Assembly: GCA_945900455.1 (NCBI GenBank)
Contig: CAMDJH010000027.1
Coordinates: 1 to 37,286, forward strand
Length of the DNA: 37,286 bases
Origin: Akkermansia muciniphila
GTDB taxonomy: Bacteria; Verrucomicrobiota; Verrucomicrobiia; Limisphaerales; UBA9464
Direction: 5' to 3'
Positions 1 to 9,877 of the stretch are shown piece after piece. The first letter of the stretch is position 1. Every line of letters begins with the position of its first letter. Below the pieces are notes generated by a model. That model was given only the letters and a program-made list of their open reading frames with translations. It did no database searches and was not told the origin of the DNA. Position numbers and translations under genes: made by a program.

Positions 1-1
1 G

Positions 2-3000
2 TGGCAGCCCAACCGAGTGCCTGGCTGCCCTGGAACTATCCGCATCCCGCCACGGCGTAGAACCCGGGATTGCGCCGCCAGATTGCCGTCCCCTGCGGCT
101 TACCCTATTGAATCGGAACACATCCGCACGCTTGCCGAAGCAACACGAATCATTGTCCTGCGCAGTACGGGTAACGTAATCGCCGGCAACTGGCTGGGAG
201 TCCAGGAGGACGGATCGACAGCATCCGCGGGACGGCGGAACAAGGACGGCCTGTGGATTAGCCGAGGAGCAAACAACCGGATCGGAGGAACCGCCCCCGC
301 TGACCGGAATCTTATTTCGGGCAACCGGGATGGAGGGGTTGTGGTTTTTGGCGCGCAGTCAGTTGGCAATGTCATCCTCGGCAATTATGTGGGGACGGAT
401 TTTCGCGGCTTATCGGCCGTGCCGAACGGGCGGGGAATACTGCTCTTTGCGTGCGCCCGCAACGTCGTTGGGGACGGCACGCCGGGCGGTCGGAATGTGA
501 TTGCGGGGAACAGTGGGGCGGGATTGACCGTGGGCGCGTTGGGAGGCGTCCTTGCACAAGGGAACAAGATCCGTGGTAACTACATCGGGGTGGCTGCCGA
601 TGGGGTCACGATCCGGAATCAGAGCCGCCTAGGGAATGGCGGGAGCGGCATCCTGATCGAGGATGCGCTCGACACGGAGCTCGGGGGAGAGCCCACGGGG
701 AGTCCCAAGCCGGAGCTTGGAAACGTGATTGCGGACAACAGCGCCCATGGCGTGCATGTCACGGGGGATCAGGCAATCGGTAACTCGATCCGCGGAAACC
801 GCATTTTCGGGAATGGCGGTCTGGGGATTATGCTGGGCCCGACGGGCAACGTGCTTCCCAACGATGCAGGGGATATAGACACGGGGGCGAACGAGTTGAT
901 GAATCATCCGGTCAACGTTACGGCGGCGTTCAGGACAAACCGGAATGTCACCGTGATCAGCGGACGCGTGGACACGGCAGCACCGGACCGGGGGGTGATC
1001 GATCTTTATCGCTCCCGGAACGCTTCGGGGAGCGTATTTGGGCAGGGGGAGGAGTATGTGTTTTCTGCGCCCTTGGATGCCAAGGGCCGGTTTTGCGTGG
1101 AGGTTCCGGGAGATGAGAGCGGAGTGACCATCACGGCTACGGCGACTTCCACGCGGGGATCGACGTCGGGTTTTTCGCACAACTCCAACTTGAAAGTTGT
1201 GGCGTTGGAGGTGAGCCAGTCCGTTCAGGATTGGCGGAATAGCATTCCTGTATACAAAGGCAAGCGAACCTATGTGCGGGCGTTTCTAGCGACGGTGGAC
1301 GGGCAGGCGATGGACGTGCGCCTGGCGGAGCTACAGCCGCGACTGCACGGGGAACGGGACGGGGTGGCGCTTCCGGGTTCGCCGCTAGCGGCGATCAACA
1401 CCGCATTGACCCCCATCGGACCGAAGCCCTCGGACCGGCGCATGAACTGGAATCGCAGCCTGAACTTTCAACTACCGACGCAGTGGTGCGACGGCAACGT
1501 CGATTTGTGGTTCGAGGGCGAAGGGGTACGCAGCGAACTGCCCGAGTCCGGAGATGGGACGCAGTGCCAGGACGGGACCGTGAGTGTGGAGTTCAGGCAC
1601 GCGGCGAACCTGCGGCTTGAGATCCGCGACATCCGGTACTCGCGGTTGGCTGGGCTGGTCGAGATTGTGCATGTCAACCGGCCGGAGGATCTGGTCAGTG
1701 TGATCGAGTTACTGCGTGCGGCTTATCCGGTGTCCCAAGTGGACGTGAACATTGTGCCGATGGATCTTGGACTATTTGTCGGGGCGCCGCCCGACCCGGC
1801 TTGGGTGAACCAGAAGATCGCCGCCGCGATGGCAGGGCAGGCAGTCAGCTTGAACAACAAGGTTCTTGGCCTTATTCCGGGAGCTAAGGTGGGCGGAGTG
1901 GGAAATGCGATGGGGATCTCCAGCCGGGTCGCCTCGGCCTACTACACACAGCCGACGGGCCGGCTTCGTGCCACTCCCCTCCACGAACTAGCGCATTGCC
2001 TCGGCCAGCCGCATGCGATCAAAGACAACACCCAGCCGTGTTTGGACATCCTGAATAATCCAATTGCCGGCTTGGTGCGAGGATCGTGTGGTGCGTGCAA
2101 GGATGCGGGTTCGGACTTATTCCCCTATTTTCTCGAAGCATCTCCGGCCTTGGGGCCGATCGGCCCTGCTTACGATGCCCATCCCGAGCTTTGGGTCTAC
2201 GGATTGGACACGAGCACTCCCGATCCCACGGTGTTCAATCCGGATGAAATCTTTGAATTGATGGGGTATTGCCGGAATGACGCGATGGACCGCTGGATTT
2301 CGGGGATTACCTATCAGCGCATATCTGAACAGATCGAGCTGACGTTCGGACTCAATCCTGCGGTTGCGCTGCACGCTCGAAGAAATTCTTCGTTGCCGGA
2401 CAGAACGTTGTTCCGCGGGAGCGTCAATCCTAGGGCCGGCACGGTCCATTTTACCCCGTTCAGTCTCTGGCCCGGGCCCACGGCTGCACCGTGGCCGGTC
2501 ACGCCCGGGGACTACACGCTGCAACTCGCTGCGGCGGACGGCACCGTGCTTTACGAAACTTCCTTTCAGCCTGCGGCGTATGATTCCTGTGAACAACCGG
2601 TCTCGCTGAGCGCGGGATTCATCCTCCCGGTGGCGGCGAATCCCGCGTTTACATCGGCACGCGTCCTGCGCCGGGGGATCGTCCTGGCCAGTCGAGACGC
2701 GTCGCCGAATGCACCGCTCGTGGCCAACCTCTCCCCGAACGGCGGGGAAGTAGTCAACGGTCCGGTGCTAGCCATCGCCTGGGAGGCGCTGGATGCGGAT
2801 GGGGACACGCTGACGTACGATGTCCAATACAGCGGTGATGGGGGCGAGTCCTGGCGAACGCTGCAGGCGGATTGGCCCACAAACCGACTGGAGCTGGATG
2901 TGTCCCACTTTGCAGCGACCGCGAAGGGCCTGGTGCGGGTGATTGCCAGCGATGGATTCAACACCGGAATGCGCGCGTCGCAGTCGGTCTTCACGTTGCC

Positions 3001-4252
3001 CGGCCGGCCGCCCTGGCTGGGCATCTCTTCCCCGGTGCCTGGGCAAATAATCGCACCTCATCAGGCCGTGACCCTGAACGCTTTCAGCCTGGATGCGGGA
3101 GACGGTCTGTTGGAGGGGACAAACCTAGTCTGGGAATCCAGCCGGAAAGGGCTCTTGGGCACCGGGAATTTGGTGGTCTTGAATGCGGCTGATCTGCCAT
3201 CGGGCGAGCAGGAAGTGCGGCTTACGGCCAGGAATCGCCTAGGGCAATCGAACTCGGCATCCGTCAACGTGTTCGTTGCCACCAACGCTTCGACCCCTTT
3301 CGCGGATCTCAAACTTACCGCCGTGTTGGGGACGGAATTCCCGACGGTGGGGTCAACGATGGTTTGGACTTTGCGCGTTGCGAACGCCGGCCGCGACACG
3401 GCTACGAATGTGCGCTTGACGAACAGCCTTTCGGCGGGCGTAGGCCTGATCTCTGTGGAGTCGTCGGTGGGTACTTGGCAAGCGCAGGCGGGACGGGTGG
3501 TGGTGAACCTGGGGAGTCTTACCAACGAACAGTTTGCCATAGTGACCCTGGTGCTTTCCAACGCACTGGTCGGGGCGTATACAAATGTGGCCCAGGTTAT
3601 GGCGACGGAACCGGATCCAATGCCCGCCAACAATCGTGTCACGCGGGTCGTTCAGGTTTCAGCTCCCGTGGTGCCGGAGCCGGACTTGGTGGTCTCGCTT
3701 GGCGAGTTGCCCACGAGTGTAAAGGTGGGGGAGGATCTGAACTTTGAAGTGACGGTGGGCAACGCGGGGACGACGACAGCTACCAGCGTACGTCTCGTGA
3801 GCCTGGTGCCAAGCGGACTCCTCATTCTTTCGGCCGACACTTCGCAGGGTAACTGGGGGACCAACGGAAACCAGGTCCTCATGGAGATGGGCTCGATACC
3901 TGCAGGCGGCCGAGCCAAAGTTCATGTCGAAGCCCGGGCAATCGCGGCTGGACCGTCCCTCTTTCAAACAAGTGCGAGTTCGGCGGAAGAGGATGCGGAG
4001 CCCGGGGACAACCTGATGACTGCGATCGTTCGAGCCGACGTGAGCCTCACACTCCTTATTGCGCGTGAGGGTAGCGCAGTGCGATTGGAATGGGATGCGT
4101 CAATGCCCGCCACGCTGGAGGCGACAACCCAGCTTGGCCTACCCAATTCCTGGAGGCCGGTAAACGCCACACCCACTCTCGAACAAGGCCGCTGGCGGGT
4201 GGTCCTTCCGGTGGACGCAGCGGTACGGTTTTTCAGGCTCCGGAGGAACTGA
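2..4252 (+). CDS. Secreted beta-helix / metzincin-like / DUF11 mosaic protein (5' partial)
   Basis: This is a very large, probably exported protein, open to the left edge, so its true start and signal peptide lie outside; the first in-window start codon is GTG at 17. Domains in order: a right-handed parallel beta-helix made of repeats like GNVIAGNWLGV and GNYVGTDFRG (about 150-900); a region resembling secreted verrucomicrobial metalloproteases (about 1190-2300) with a complete HExxHxxGxxH zinc motif, HELAHCLGQPH, at 1982-2014 and a Met-turn-like LMGYC near 2258-2272; Ig/FN3-like stretches (about 2720-3290); two DUF11-type repeats (about 3300-3660 and 3680-4030); and a short C-terminal module ending in FFRLRRN that recurs in verrucomicrobial secreted proteins. 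The zinc site implies peptidase activity, but substrate and role are unknown. The first ~40 codons (WQPNRVPGCPG...) look unlike beta-helix sequence, so a frameshift or assembly error near the edge is possible. It ends 177 bases before the export operon and need not be co-transcribed with it. Confidence 0.85.
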   Translation, partial: WQPNRVPGCPGTIRIPPRRRTRDCAARLPSPAAYPIESEHIRTLAEATRIIVLRSTGNVIAGNWLGVQEDGSTASAGRRNKDGLWISRGANNRIGGTAPADRNLISGNRDGGVVVFGAQSVGNVILGNYVGTDFRGLSAVPNGRGILLFACARNVVGDGTPGGRNVIAGNSGAGLTVGALGGVLAQGNKIRGNYIGVAADGVTIRNQSRLGNGGSGILIEDALDTELGGEPTGSPKPELGNVIADNSAHGVHVTGDQAIGNSIRGNRIFGNGGLGIMLGPTGNVLPNDAGDIDTGANELMNHPVNVTAAFRTNRNVTVISGRVDTAAPDRGVIDLYRSRNASGSVFGQGEEYVFSAPLDAKGRFCVEVPGDESGVTITATATSTRGSTSGFSHNSNLKVVALEVSQSVQDWRNSIPVYKGKRTYVRAFLATVDGQAMDVRLAELQPRLHGERDGVALPGSPLAAINTALTPIGPKPSDRRMNWNRSLNFQLPTQWCDGNVDLWFEGEGVRSELPESGDGTQCQDGTVSVEFRHAANLRLEIRDIRYSRLAGLVEIVHVNRPEDLVSVIELLRAAYPVSQVDVNIVPMDLGLFVGAPPDPAWVNQKIAAAMAGQAVSLNNKVLGLIPGAKVGGVGNAMGISSRVASAYYTQPTGRLRATPLHELAHCLGQPHAIKDNTQPCLDILNNPIAGLVRGSCGACKDAGSDLFPYFLEASPALGPIGPAYDAHPELWVYGLDTSTPDPTVFNPDEIFELMGYCRNDAMDRWISGITYQRISEQIELTFGLNPAVALHARRNSSLPDRTLFRGSVNPRAGTVHFTPFSLWPGPTAAPWPVTPGDYTLQLAAADGTVLYETSFQPAAYDSCEQPVSLSAGFILPVAANPAFTSARVLRRGIVLASRDASPNAPLVANLSPNGGEVVNGPVLAIAWEALDADGDTLTYDVQYSGDGGESWRTLQADWPTNRLELDVSHFAATAKGLVRVIASDGFNTGMRASQSVFTLPGRPPWLGISSPVPGQIIAPHQAVTLNAFSLDAGDGLLEGTNLVWESSRKGLLGTGNLVVLNAADLPSGEQEVRLTARNRLGQSNSASVNVFVATNASTPFADLKLTAVLGTEFPTVGSTMVWTLRVANAGRDTATNVRLTNSLSAGVGLISVESSVGTWQAQAGRVVVNLGSLTNEQFAIVTLVLSNALVGAYTNVAQVMATEPDPMPANNRVTRVVQVSAPVVPEPDLVVSLGELPTSVKVGEDLNFEVTVGNAGTTTATSVRLVSLVPSGLLILSADTSQGNWGTNGNQVLMEMGSIPAGGRAKVHVEARAIAAGPSLFQTSASSAEEDAEPGDNLMTAIVRADVSLTLLIAREGSAVRLEWDASMPATLEATTQLGLPNSWRPVNATPTLEQGRWRVVLPVDAAVRFFRLRRN

Positions 4253-4429
4253 AGAGCAAGGTCTTATCAGGAAGCGACAGGTGCTAATAAAGCGTCATTT
4301 AGTTTTGAAATTATATATTCGGACTTAGTTTTACGCCACAAGCACGATTCCTGCGCATCGCAACCCGCAGGTTCATAGCGGGGCTTGACCGTCTTCGCCT
4401 AAACCAGTCTGCTTTCCCCGTTGCAAACC

Positions 4430-5656
4430 ATGAGCGACCCGAAAACTTCTCTTGAGCAACTCCGAATTGATCGGACAGGCGGAGGCGATTCTACCTGGGG
4501 TGGAAGGCTCGCGCTCGTTCTTCTTGCCGTCATTCTTTTGCTCGGAAGCTCGGCCTGGTGGCTAACACGCCCCCGGCCCGCTTTGGTTCGTACGATCGCG
4601 GCGAGCGGGAGTGCAGCAACCCGGGGTTCCGAGCCGCGCACGTTGCTCAATGCTTCGGGCTACGTCACTCCGCGCCGTGAAGCAACCGTGTCCTCGAAGG
4701 TCACCGGCAAGGTAGTCGAGGTCCTCATCGAGGAAGGCATGAAAGTCGAAGCCGGCCAGGTGCTCGCCCGGATTGATTCGCTGAACGTTGAGGCGGCTTT
4801 ACGCTTGGCGGAGGCGCAACTTCAGGCCGCCCGGTCTTCGCTCAATGAAACGACGGTGCGCGTTGAGGAAGCGGAACGGCAATTCCGGCGCATAACCTCC
4901 CTGGCCGAAAAGCAGATCGCCTCTCAATCCGACCTGGATCGGACGGAGGCAGATGCCAAGTCGTTCCGCGCCCGACTCGAAAGGCAAATGGCCGACATCG
5001 CCGTCGCCGAGCGTGAGGTAGGGGTTTGGAAGCAGCAAGTCGAGGATACCGTGATCCGGGCGCCCTTTACGGGAGTCGTTACCATCAAGAACGCTCAACC
5101 GGGCGAAATGATCTCTCCGATGTCCGCCGGCGGAGGATTCACCCGAACCGGGATTTGCACGATTGTTGATATGACGTCCCTCGAGGTAGAAGTGGATGTC
5201 AACGAAAGCTTTATCAACCGCGTCACTGCCGGGCAACCCGTGGAGGCGACACTTGATTCGTATCCTGACTGGAAGATTCCATCCAAGGTCATCGCCATTA
5301 TCCCGACGGCAGACCGTCAGAAAGCCACGGTCAAAGTCCGGGTCGGTTTCGAGAAGCTCGATCCGCGAATTCTCCCGCAGATGGGGGTCAAGGTGGCATT
5401 CCATGCCTCCGAAGAATCCGTTTCCCTAGAGAGTGCTAACGTAGTTGTACCGCAAGCGGCCGTGCGGCAGGAGGGCGGCCGCGACATTGTCTGGACGGTG
5501 CGCAATGGTCGAGTCGAGCGACGCGCCGTCAAAGTGGGTAGGACGATTGGCGAAGAAACCACTATCACGGCTGGACTTGTGTCCGGCGAGAGGGTTGTCG
5601 TGCAGGGCGGTGAGAATCTCAAGGATGGCGGTAAAATCAGGGAGGCGAAGCAATGA
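4430..5656 (+). CDS. Efflux periplasmic adaptor (MacA/HlyD/DevB-like)
   Basis: Membrane-fusion adaptor subunit of an ABC exporter; it would link the inner-membrane permeases encoded next to an outer-membrane channel. The 408-residue protein has an N-terminal membrane anchor (about 25-45, LALVLLAVILLLGSSAWWL), a first biotinyl-lipoyl half-motif (VSSKVTGKVVEVLIEEGMKV, about 88-106), a long heptad-rich coiled-coil hairpin (about 122-206), the second lipoyl half (VIRAPFTGVVTIKNAQPGE), then beta-barrel and membrane-proximal domains ending GGENLKDGGKI. ATG at 4430 is preferred over an in-frame TTG at 4421, as it gives a standard N-terminus; no strong ribosome binding site is visible for either. The stop overlaps the start of the ATPase gene in an ATGA arrangement, so the two are very probably translationally coupled. 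No outer-membrane TolC-like gene is present in the window. Confidence 0.93.
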   Translation: MSDPKTSLEQLRIDRTGGGDSTWGGRLALVLLAVILLLGSSAWWLTRPRPALVRTIAASGSAATRGSEPRTLLNASGYVTPRREATVSSKVTGKVVEVLIEEGMKVEAGQVLARIDSLNVEAALRLAEAQLQAARSSLNETTVRVEEAERQFRRITSLAEKQIASQSDLDRTEADAKSFRARLERQMADIAVAEREVGVWKQQVEDTVIRAPFTGVVTIKNAQPGEMISPMSAGGGFTRTGICTIVDMTSLEVEVDVNESFINRVTAGQPVEATLDSYPDWKIPSKVIAIIPTADRQKATVKVRVGFEKLDPRILPQMGVKVAFHASEESVSLESANVVVPQAAVRQEGGRDIVWTVRNGRVERRAVKVGRTIGEETTITAGLVSGERVVVQGGENLKDGGKIREAKQ

Positions 5657-6351
5657 ACGATGACAATACTGCGCTGGTGAATGTCAACAATGTTGAAAAG
5701 GTATTCCGACGCGGCTCCGAGGAAATCCGGGTACTGGCCGGCCTGACTCTCGAAGTTCCCAGCGGGGATTTTCTCGCGCTCATGGGACCCTCGGGGTCCG
5801 GAAAATCAACCCTACTAAACTTGATTGGCGGGCTGGATCGGCCCACCGGCGGATCGGTCAGCATCGGCGGAGAACGCATTGACCAGATGAGTGATGGCGC
5901 TCTGGCGGCATGGCGCGCCCGGCATATTGGGCTCGTGTTCCAGTTCTACAATTTGCTCCCCGTCCTCACCGCGGAACGGAACGTGGAACTGCCCCTGCTT
6001 CTGACCCATCTCTCGAAGGCCGAGCGCCGTAAGCACGTGGAAACCGCGCTGAATGTCGTCGGTCTCTCCCATCGGACAAAGCACTTTCCCAGGACGTTGT
6101 CAGGCGGCGAACAACAGCGGGTGGGCATCGCGCGCGCTATTGTGACGGATCCGACGATTCTGCTTTGCGACGAGCCGACGGGGGACTTGGACCGTAAATC
6201 CGGCGACGAAATTCTTTCGCTATTGCAAGCCTTGAACCGCGAACACGGGAAGACAATTGTGATGGTCACGCACGACCCGCACGCGTCCGCGCGGGCGAAA
6301 CGGACGGTGTACCTGGACAAAGGGCAGCTCTCAAATGTGAAGCCGGAATGA
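5653..6351 (+). CDS. ABC transporter ATP-binding protein (MacB/LolD/DevA type)
   Basis: Stand-alone nucleotide-binding subunit of the exporter, 232 residues, the usual length for LolD/DevA proteins. All ATPase motifs are visible: Walker A GPSGSGKS (45-52), Q-loop in VFQFYNLLP (about 96), signature LSGGEQQR (149-156), Walker B ILLCDEPTGD (169-178) and H-loop His207 in VTHD. The start overlaps the adaptor stop by four bases, and the first permease begins 10 bases after its stop. The FYNLLPVLTAERNVELPL stretch is characteristic of the MacB/LolD subfamily, whose members power mechanotransmission-type export of lipoproteins, peptides or glycolipids from the periplasmic side rather than transmembrane pumping. 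Substrate cannot be told from sequence. Confidence 0.95.
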   Translation: MNDDNTALVNVNNVEKVFRRGSEEIRVLAGLTLEVPSGDFLALMGPSGSGKSTLLNLIGGLDRPTGGSVSIGGERIDQMSDGALAAWRARHIGLVFQFYNLLPVLTAERNVELPLLLTHLSKAERRKHVETALNVVGLSHRTKHFPRTLSGGEQQRVGIARAIVTDPTILLCDEPTGDLDRKSGDEILSLLQALNREHGKTIVMVTHDPHASARAKRTVYLDKGQLSNVKPE

Positions 6352-6361
6352 TGGAGCGCGC

Positions 6362-7519
6362 ATGAAGTTCTTTCACCTTACCTGGAGCAATCTGAAGCGG
6401 AAGAAACTCCGCACGGTGCTCACGTTGCTCTCGATCCTCGTCGCCTTCCTGCTTTACGGGTTTCTTTGCGCGATCAAGCAGTCACTCACGGGCGGCGTCA
6501 GCATGGCGGGTGCGGACCGGCTGGTCGTGCGGCACAAAGTTTCCATCATTCAATTGCTGCCTCAAAGTTATGAGGCGCGCATGGAACGGATTTCCGGCGT
6601 GGCGGCCGCGGTTCATCAAACTTGGTTCGGTGGTATTTACCAGGAGCCGAAGAACTATTTCCCCAACATGCCGGTCGAGCCGGAGAAGTTCATGAAGATG
6701 TTCCCGGACTTTATCCTCCCACCTGCGCAGAAAGACGTCTGGATGAAGACGCGGACAGGCGCCGTGGTTGGACGAGCCACGGCGAACCGCTTCGGCTGGA
6801 AGATCGGCGATCGAGTGCCGCTTACCTCGCCCATTTGGGGTGCCCCGCCGAACCAGCCGAACTGGGAGTTCGACATTGTCGGCATCTTTGATGGCGCGAA
6901 AAAAGGCACGGATATCTCGCAGCTCTTCTTTCGTTTCGATTACTTTGATGAGGCCCGCCGGGCCGGCAAAGGACAGGTCGGCTGGTACACCGTTCGGATT
7001 CAGGATCCAAGCCGTGCGGCCGAGGTGGCGAAAAAGATCGATGAAGAGTTCGCCAATTCACCTTTCGAAACCAAGACCGAGGCCGAGGGTGCCTTCGCCC
7101 AGGCGTTCGCCGCGCAAGTTGGCAACATCGGCGCCATCCTCATCGCCGTGGTCAGCGCCGTATTCTTCACAATCCTGCTCGTCGCCGGCAACACCATGGC
7201 GCAAGCCGTGCGCGAACGGACCGAGGAACTAGGGGTCCTGAAGGCGATGGGATTCACGAACTCACTCGTGTTGATCCTTGTTCTGGCGGAATCATGCTTG
7301 ATCGCCGGGACCGGAGGATTGCTCGGCCTCGGTCTTGCCTGGCTGGCCACATCAGCGGGCAATCCGCTGCCTGGATTGTTGCGTGTCTTTTACATATCAC
7401 CGCGTGATCTAGCGATCGGCGTTGCGCTGGTCGCAGCCTTGGGAATCGTGGCGGGCATTCTTCCGGCCTTGCAGGCGATGAGGCTGCGGATCGCGGTGGC
7501 CTTGAGGAGAGGGGGATGA
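6362..7519 (+). CDS. ABC transporter permease, FtsX/MacB type (first of two)
   Basis: Inner-membrane permease of 385 residues with the MacB/FtsX four-helix plan. One helix lies near the N-terminus (about 18-38, after the basic NLKRKKLRT), followed by a periplasmic domain of about 200 residues, then three C-terminal helices (about 255-280, 300-325 and 350-372). The segment ERTEELGVLKAMGF, just before the third helix, is the typical FtsX coupling-helix motif. It shares only general family resemblance with the next permease, so the exporter probably uses a heterodimer of membrane subunits. The ATG at 6362 lies 10 bases after the ATPase stop (GGAGCG upstream is a weak ribosome binding site). Confidence 0.92.
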   Translation: MKFFHLTWSNLKRKKLRTVLTLLSILVAFLLYGFLCAIKQSLTGGVSMAGADRLVVRHKVSIIQLLPQSYEARMERISGVAAAVHQTWFGGIYQEPKNYFPNMPVEPEKFMKMFPDFILPPAQKDVWMKTRTGAVVGRATANRFGWKIGDRVPLTSPIWGAPPNQPNWEFDIVGIFDGAKKGTDISQLFFRFDYFDEARRAGKGQVGWYTVRIQDPSRAAEVAKKIDEEFANSPFETKTEAEGAFAQAFAAQVGNIGAILIAVVSAVFFTILLVAGNTMAQAVRERTEELGVLKAMGFTNSLVLILVLAESCLIAGTGGLLGLGLAWLATSAGNPLPGLLRVFYISPRDLAIGVALVAALGIVAGILPALQAMRLRIAVALRRGG

Positions 7520-7523
7520 CGCA

Positions 7524-8747
7524 GTGGCGGTATCACGATTCACTCCCATGACATTACTCATCAACTGGATCTCGCAGATTCTATCCATCACCGCATTCAA
7601 CCTGCGAACGATTCCTGAACGCAAAGGTGCGTCGGCGTCCGCCGTGGTAGGCATCGCCGGTGTGGTGGCGGTCTTTGTCGGCGTATTGTCCATCGCGGAG
7701 GGCTTCCGGAAGGCCATGACCGCTTCTGGTTCGCCGGACACTGCCATCGTCCTGCGCAGCGGCGCCAACACGGAAATGACCAGCGGATTTAGCCGGGACG
7801 AAACGCGCCTCATTGCCGACGCTCCGGGATTGGCCCGCTCGGCGGACGGCCCACTCGCCTCGGCTGAATTGTTCGTCATCATCAATCTCCCCAAGCGCTC
7901 GACCGGGACCGATGCGAACGTGCCGCTGCGCGGACTCGATTGGACTGCGTTCGACGTGCGCAAGGATCTCAAGGTTATCCAAGGCCGGCGATTCGAGCGC
8001 GGGCGCAACGAAATCATCGTCGGAGCGGGAGCTGCGCGGGAGTTCGCCGGATTGGATATTGGAAGGAAGATCCATGTCGGTCGAAACGAATGGGAGGTTG
8101 TCGGGATTTTTACGGCGAATGGAGGGATTTCCGAGTCCGAGGTCTGGGCGGACGCCACGGTGCTGCAATCGGCATATCAACGCGGTGCTTCTTGGCAGTC
8201 TGTCTATGCGAAGCTTGCCTCGCCCGGTACGTTCCAGGAATTCAAGGATGCCCTCACGACCAATCCCAGGCTGAATGTCAAAGTGGTGCGTCAGACGGAT
8301 TATTACGCGGAACAATCGACGCAAATGACGCGGATGATCGAGACGATTGGCTATGCCATTGCCGCATTGATGGGTTTGGGGGCGGTTTTTGGCGCACTGA
8401 ATACGATGTACAGCGCGGTTTCAGCGCGCACTCGCGAAATCGCGACCTTGCGCGCCCTCGGATTTGGAGCCGGGCCTGTTGTTTTCTCACTCTTGATCGA
8501 ATCCCTCGCATTGGCCCTCGCCGGGGGAATCGCCGGTGCGGCGGCGGCTTACGCCGCTTTCGATGGATTCACGGCGGCCACCATGAACTGGCAGAGTTTC
8601 AGCCAAGTGGCGTTCGCCTTTGCGGTCACGCCGAAGCTACTCGTTCAGGCAATCCTTTGTTCGACGGTCATCGGTTTGATTGGCGGCCTATTCCCCGCCA
8701 TCCGGGCGGCGCGCCTGCCGATCTCGGCCGGCCTGCGCGAAGTGTGA
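7524..8747 (+). CDS. ABC transporter permease, FtsX/MacB type (second of two)
   Basis: Second inner-membrane permease of the operon, 407 residues from a GTG start. GTG at 7524 is supported by a purine-rich GAGGAGAGGGGG stretch about 10-20 bases upstream inside the end of the preceding gene; an ATG at 7548 is the alternative. Layout: N-terminal helix (about 42-62, ASAVVGIAGVVAVFVGVLSI), MacB-type periplasmic domain (about 65-280), then three helices near the C-terminus separated by the coupling segment ARTREIATLRALGFG. The last gene of the adaptor-ATPase-permease-permease operon; its end faces the pseudopilin-like gene on the opposite strand. In the 120 bases between them there is a short hairpin (GTGCC-AGGA-GGCAC, 8783-8796) with no T-run, too weak to call a terminator. 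Confidence 0.92.
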   Translation: MAVSRFTPMTLLINWISQILSITAFNLRTIPERKGASASAVVGIAGVVAVFVGVLSIAEGFRKAMTASGSPDTAIVLRSGANTEMTSGFSRDETRLIADAPGLARSADGPLASAELFVIINLPKRSTGTDANVPLRGLDWTAFDVRKDLKVIQGRRFERGRNEIIVGAGAAREFAGLDIGRKIHVGRNEWEVVGIFTANGGISESEVWADATVLQSAYQRGASWQSVYAKLASPGTFQEFKDALTTNPRLNVKVVRQTDYYAEQSTQMTRMIETIGYAIAALMGLGAVFGALNTMYSAVSARTREIATLRALGFGAGPVVFSLLIESLALALAGGIAGAAAAYAAFDGFTAATMNWQSFSQVAFAFAVTPKLLVQAILCSTVIGLIGGLFPAIRAARLPISAGLREV

Positions 8748-8867
8748 CTCTGCGGCACATTGCCTTGAGCTTGAAGCGGTGGGTGCCAGGAGGCACTCCA
8801 GGGATGAGAAACGCGTTGATTTGTTCCTCGCTCTTGCCGGACAAGGTCACTTCGCGGACCGCAGCGA

Positions 8868-9713
8868 TCAGCGAAGCTTGGGACTATAGTTCGGCACGTA
8901 GTTTTGATGCCAATTGACCGCCCACAATCCCCGGACCTTCACCAGATTGGCATGGCCATCCACATAGCCAATGTTGATTCCGCCCGCATGGCGGTCGATG
9001 GCGAACCGAGCCATGAATTGTCCCTGCGCGTGGGGAAAGCTCCCACCGCCGTAACCGGCCCCTTTATAGTCGATCGGCGAGCTGTCATTTGAGTCCGGCC
9101 ATGACCCGACCCAGACGGAATCGCCATAAAGCGGCACGTCCGCCGGGGCGATCGTGAGTTGCGCGTAGTATTTATCCTTGGAAAAATCAGCGACAAACTG
9201 GCCCTGGTTATCAAGCCAAAGATTCATTCCATAGCTGCCCTCCGCTTGAAGTGCCCGCCAGGTGATTTTGTCCGTTCCCCACCAGGAATCATCGAGCGCC
9301 GGTTTCAGGCTCTTCCGCTTCGTTGTGGGACAAATCATAATGCGCATCGAGCCCCCGATGTTCGCATTCGGGTTGGTCCTGTAGGCATCGGCCGCGAGGT
9401 ACGGGGCAATCTTGTGGAACCAATATTCACCCACCTGGCCCAACACCGGTGGGACGTGATCCTTGTAGTCCTCGGCATAAAATCGCGTCCCGAGGGCCAT
9501 TTGCCGCATACTGCTCAGGCAAACGGCGCTGTGGGCCTTGGCTTTAGCTTTTGCCAGCGCCGGCAGAAGCATTCCGGCGAGGATGGCGATGATGGCGATG
9601 ACCACGAGGAGTTCGATGAGCGTAAAGGCCCTCGACTGTCCGACGGCACCCCCAGCGGCTGGGATTGGGCAGGATTTGGATCTCATAGCAGTACCATTCG
9701 CAATTGGAGTCAT
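8868..9713 (-). CDS. Pseudopilin-like protein with type II secretion prepilin N-terminus (I)
   Basis: Protein of 281 residues of the large verrucomicrobial family with a class III (prepilin) signal: a basic leader, then [19 protein letters not shown], with Phe30 as the predicted first mature residue and Glu34 at position +5; the residue before cleavage is Ala instead of the usual Gly. The helix is followed by the positively charged AKAKAKAH and a globular domain ending in a [12 protein letters not shown] motif, the H-x-DGH element of DUF1559-like proteins. Such proteins are thought to be cleaved by prepilin peptidase and assembled or displayed at the envelope; in this phylum they occur in many copies and their individual roles are unknown. 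ATG at 9713 and an internal ATG at 9686 are both possible starts. A related gene lies 164 bases upstream on the same strand. Confidence 0.9.
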   Translation of the reverse strand: MTPIANGTAMRSKSCPIPAAGGAVGQSRAFTLIELLVVIAIIAILAGMLLPALAKAKAKAHSAVCLSSMRQMALGTRFYAEDYKDHVPPVLGQVGEYWFHKIAPYLAADAYRTNPNANIGGSMRIMICPTTKRKSLKPALDDSWWGTDKITWRALQAEGSYGMNLWLDNQGQFVADFSKDKYYAQLTIAPADVPLYGDSVWVGSWPDSNDSSPIDYKGAGYGGGSFPHAQGQFMARFAIDRHAGGINIGYVDGHANLVKVRGLWAVNWHQNYVPNYSPKLR

Positions 9714-9877
9714 GGAGTCCTACCATCCCAACCACGAAAGGCAACTGGGAATCGACCGAATGGCTCCGCTGGGGTGTGAGCCAAAAATCGCCATGAGTCC
9801 GAGAATCACCCATCGGACTCCTGCCAACGGGCCGATGCCCTCGAACGAGCTCTCCTTGACTGCAACCTTGCTGAACC

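Noticed and set aside
4310-4320. AT-rich patch TTATATATTC as a -10 box for the export operon
   Set aside because: No acceptable -35 box at 16-19 bases upstream, so no promoter can be supported.
8783-8796. Hairpin after the second permease gene as a terminator
   Set aside because: Only five pairs and no T-run on either strand.
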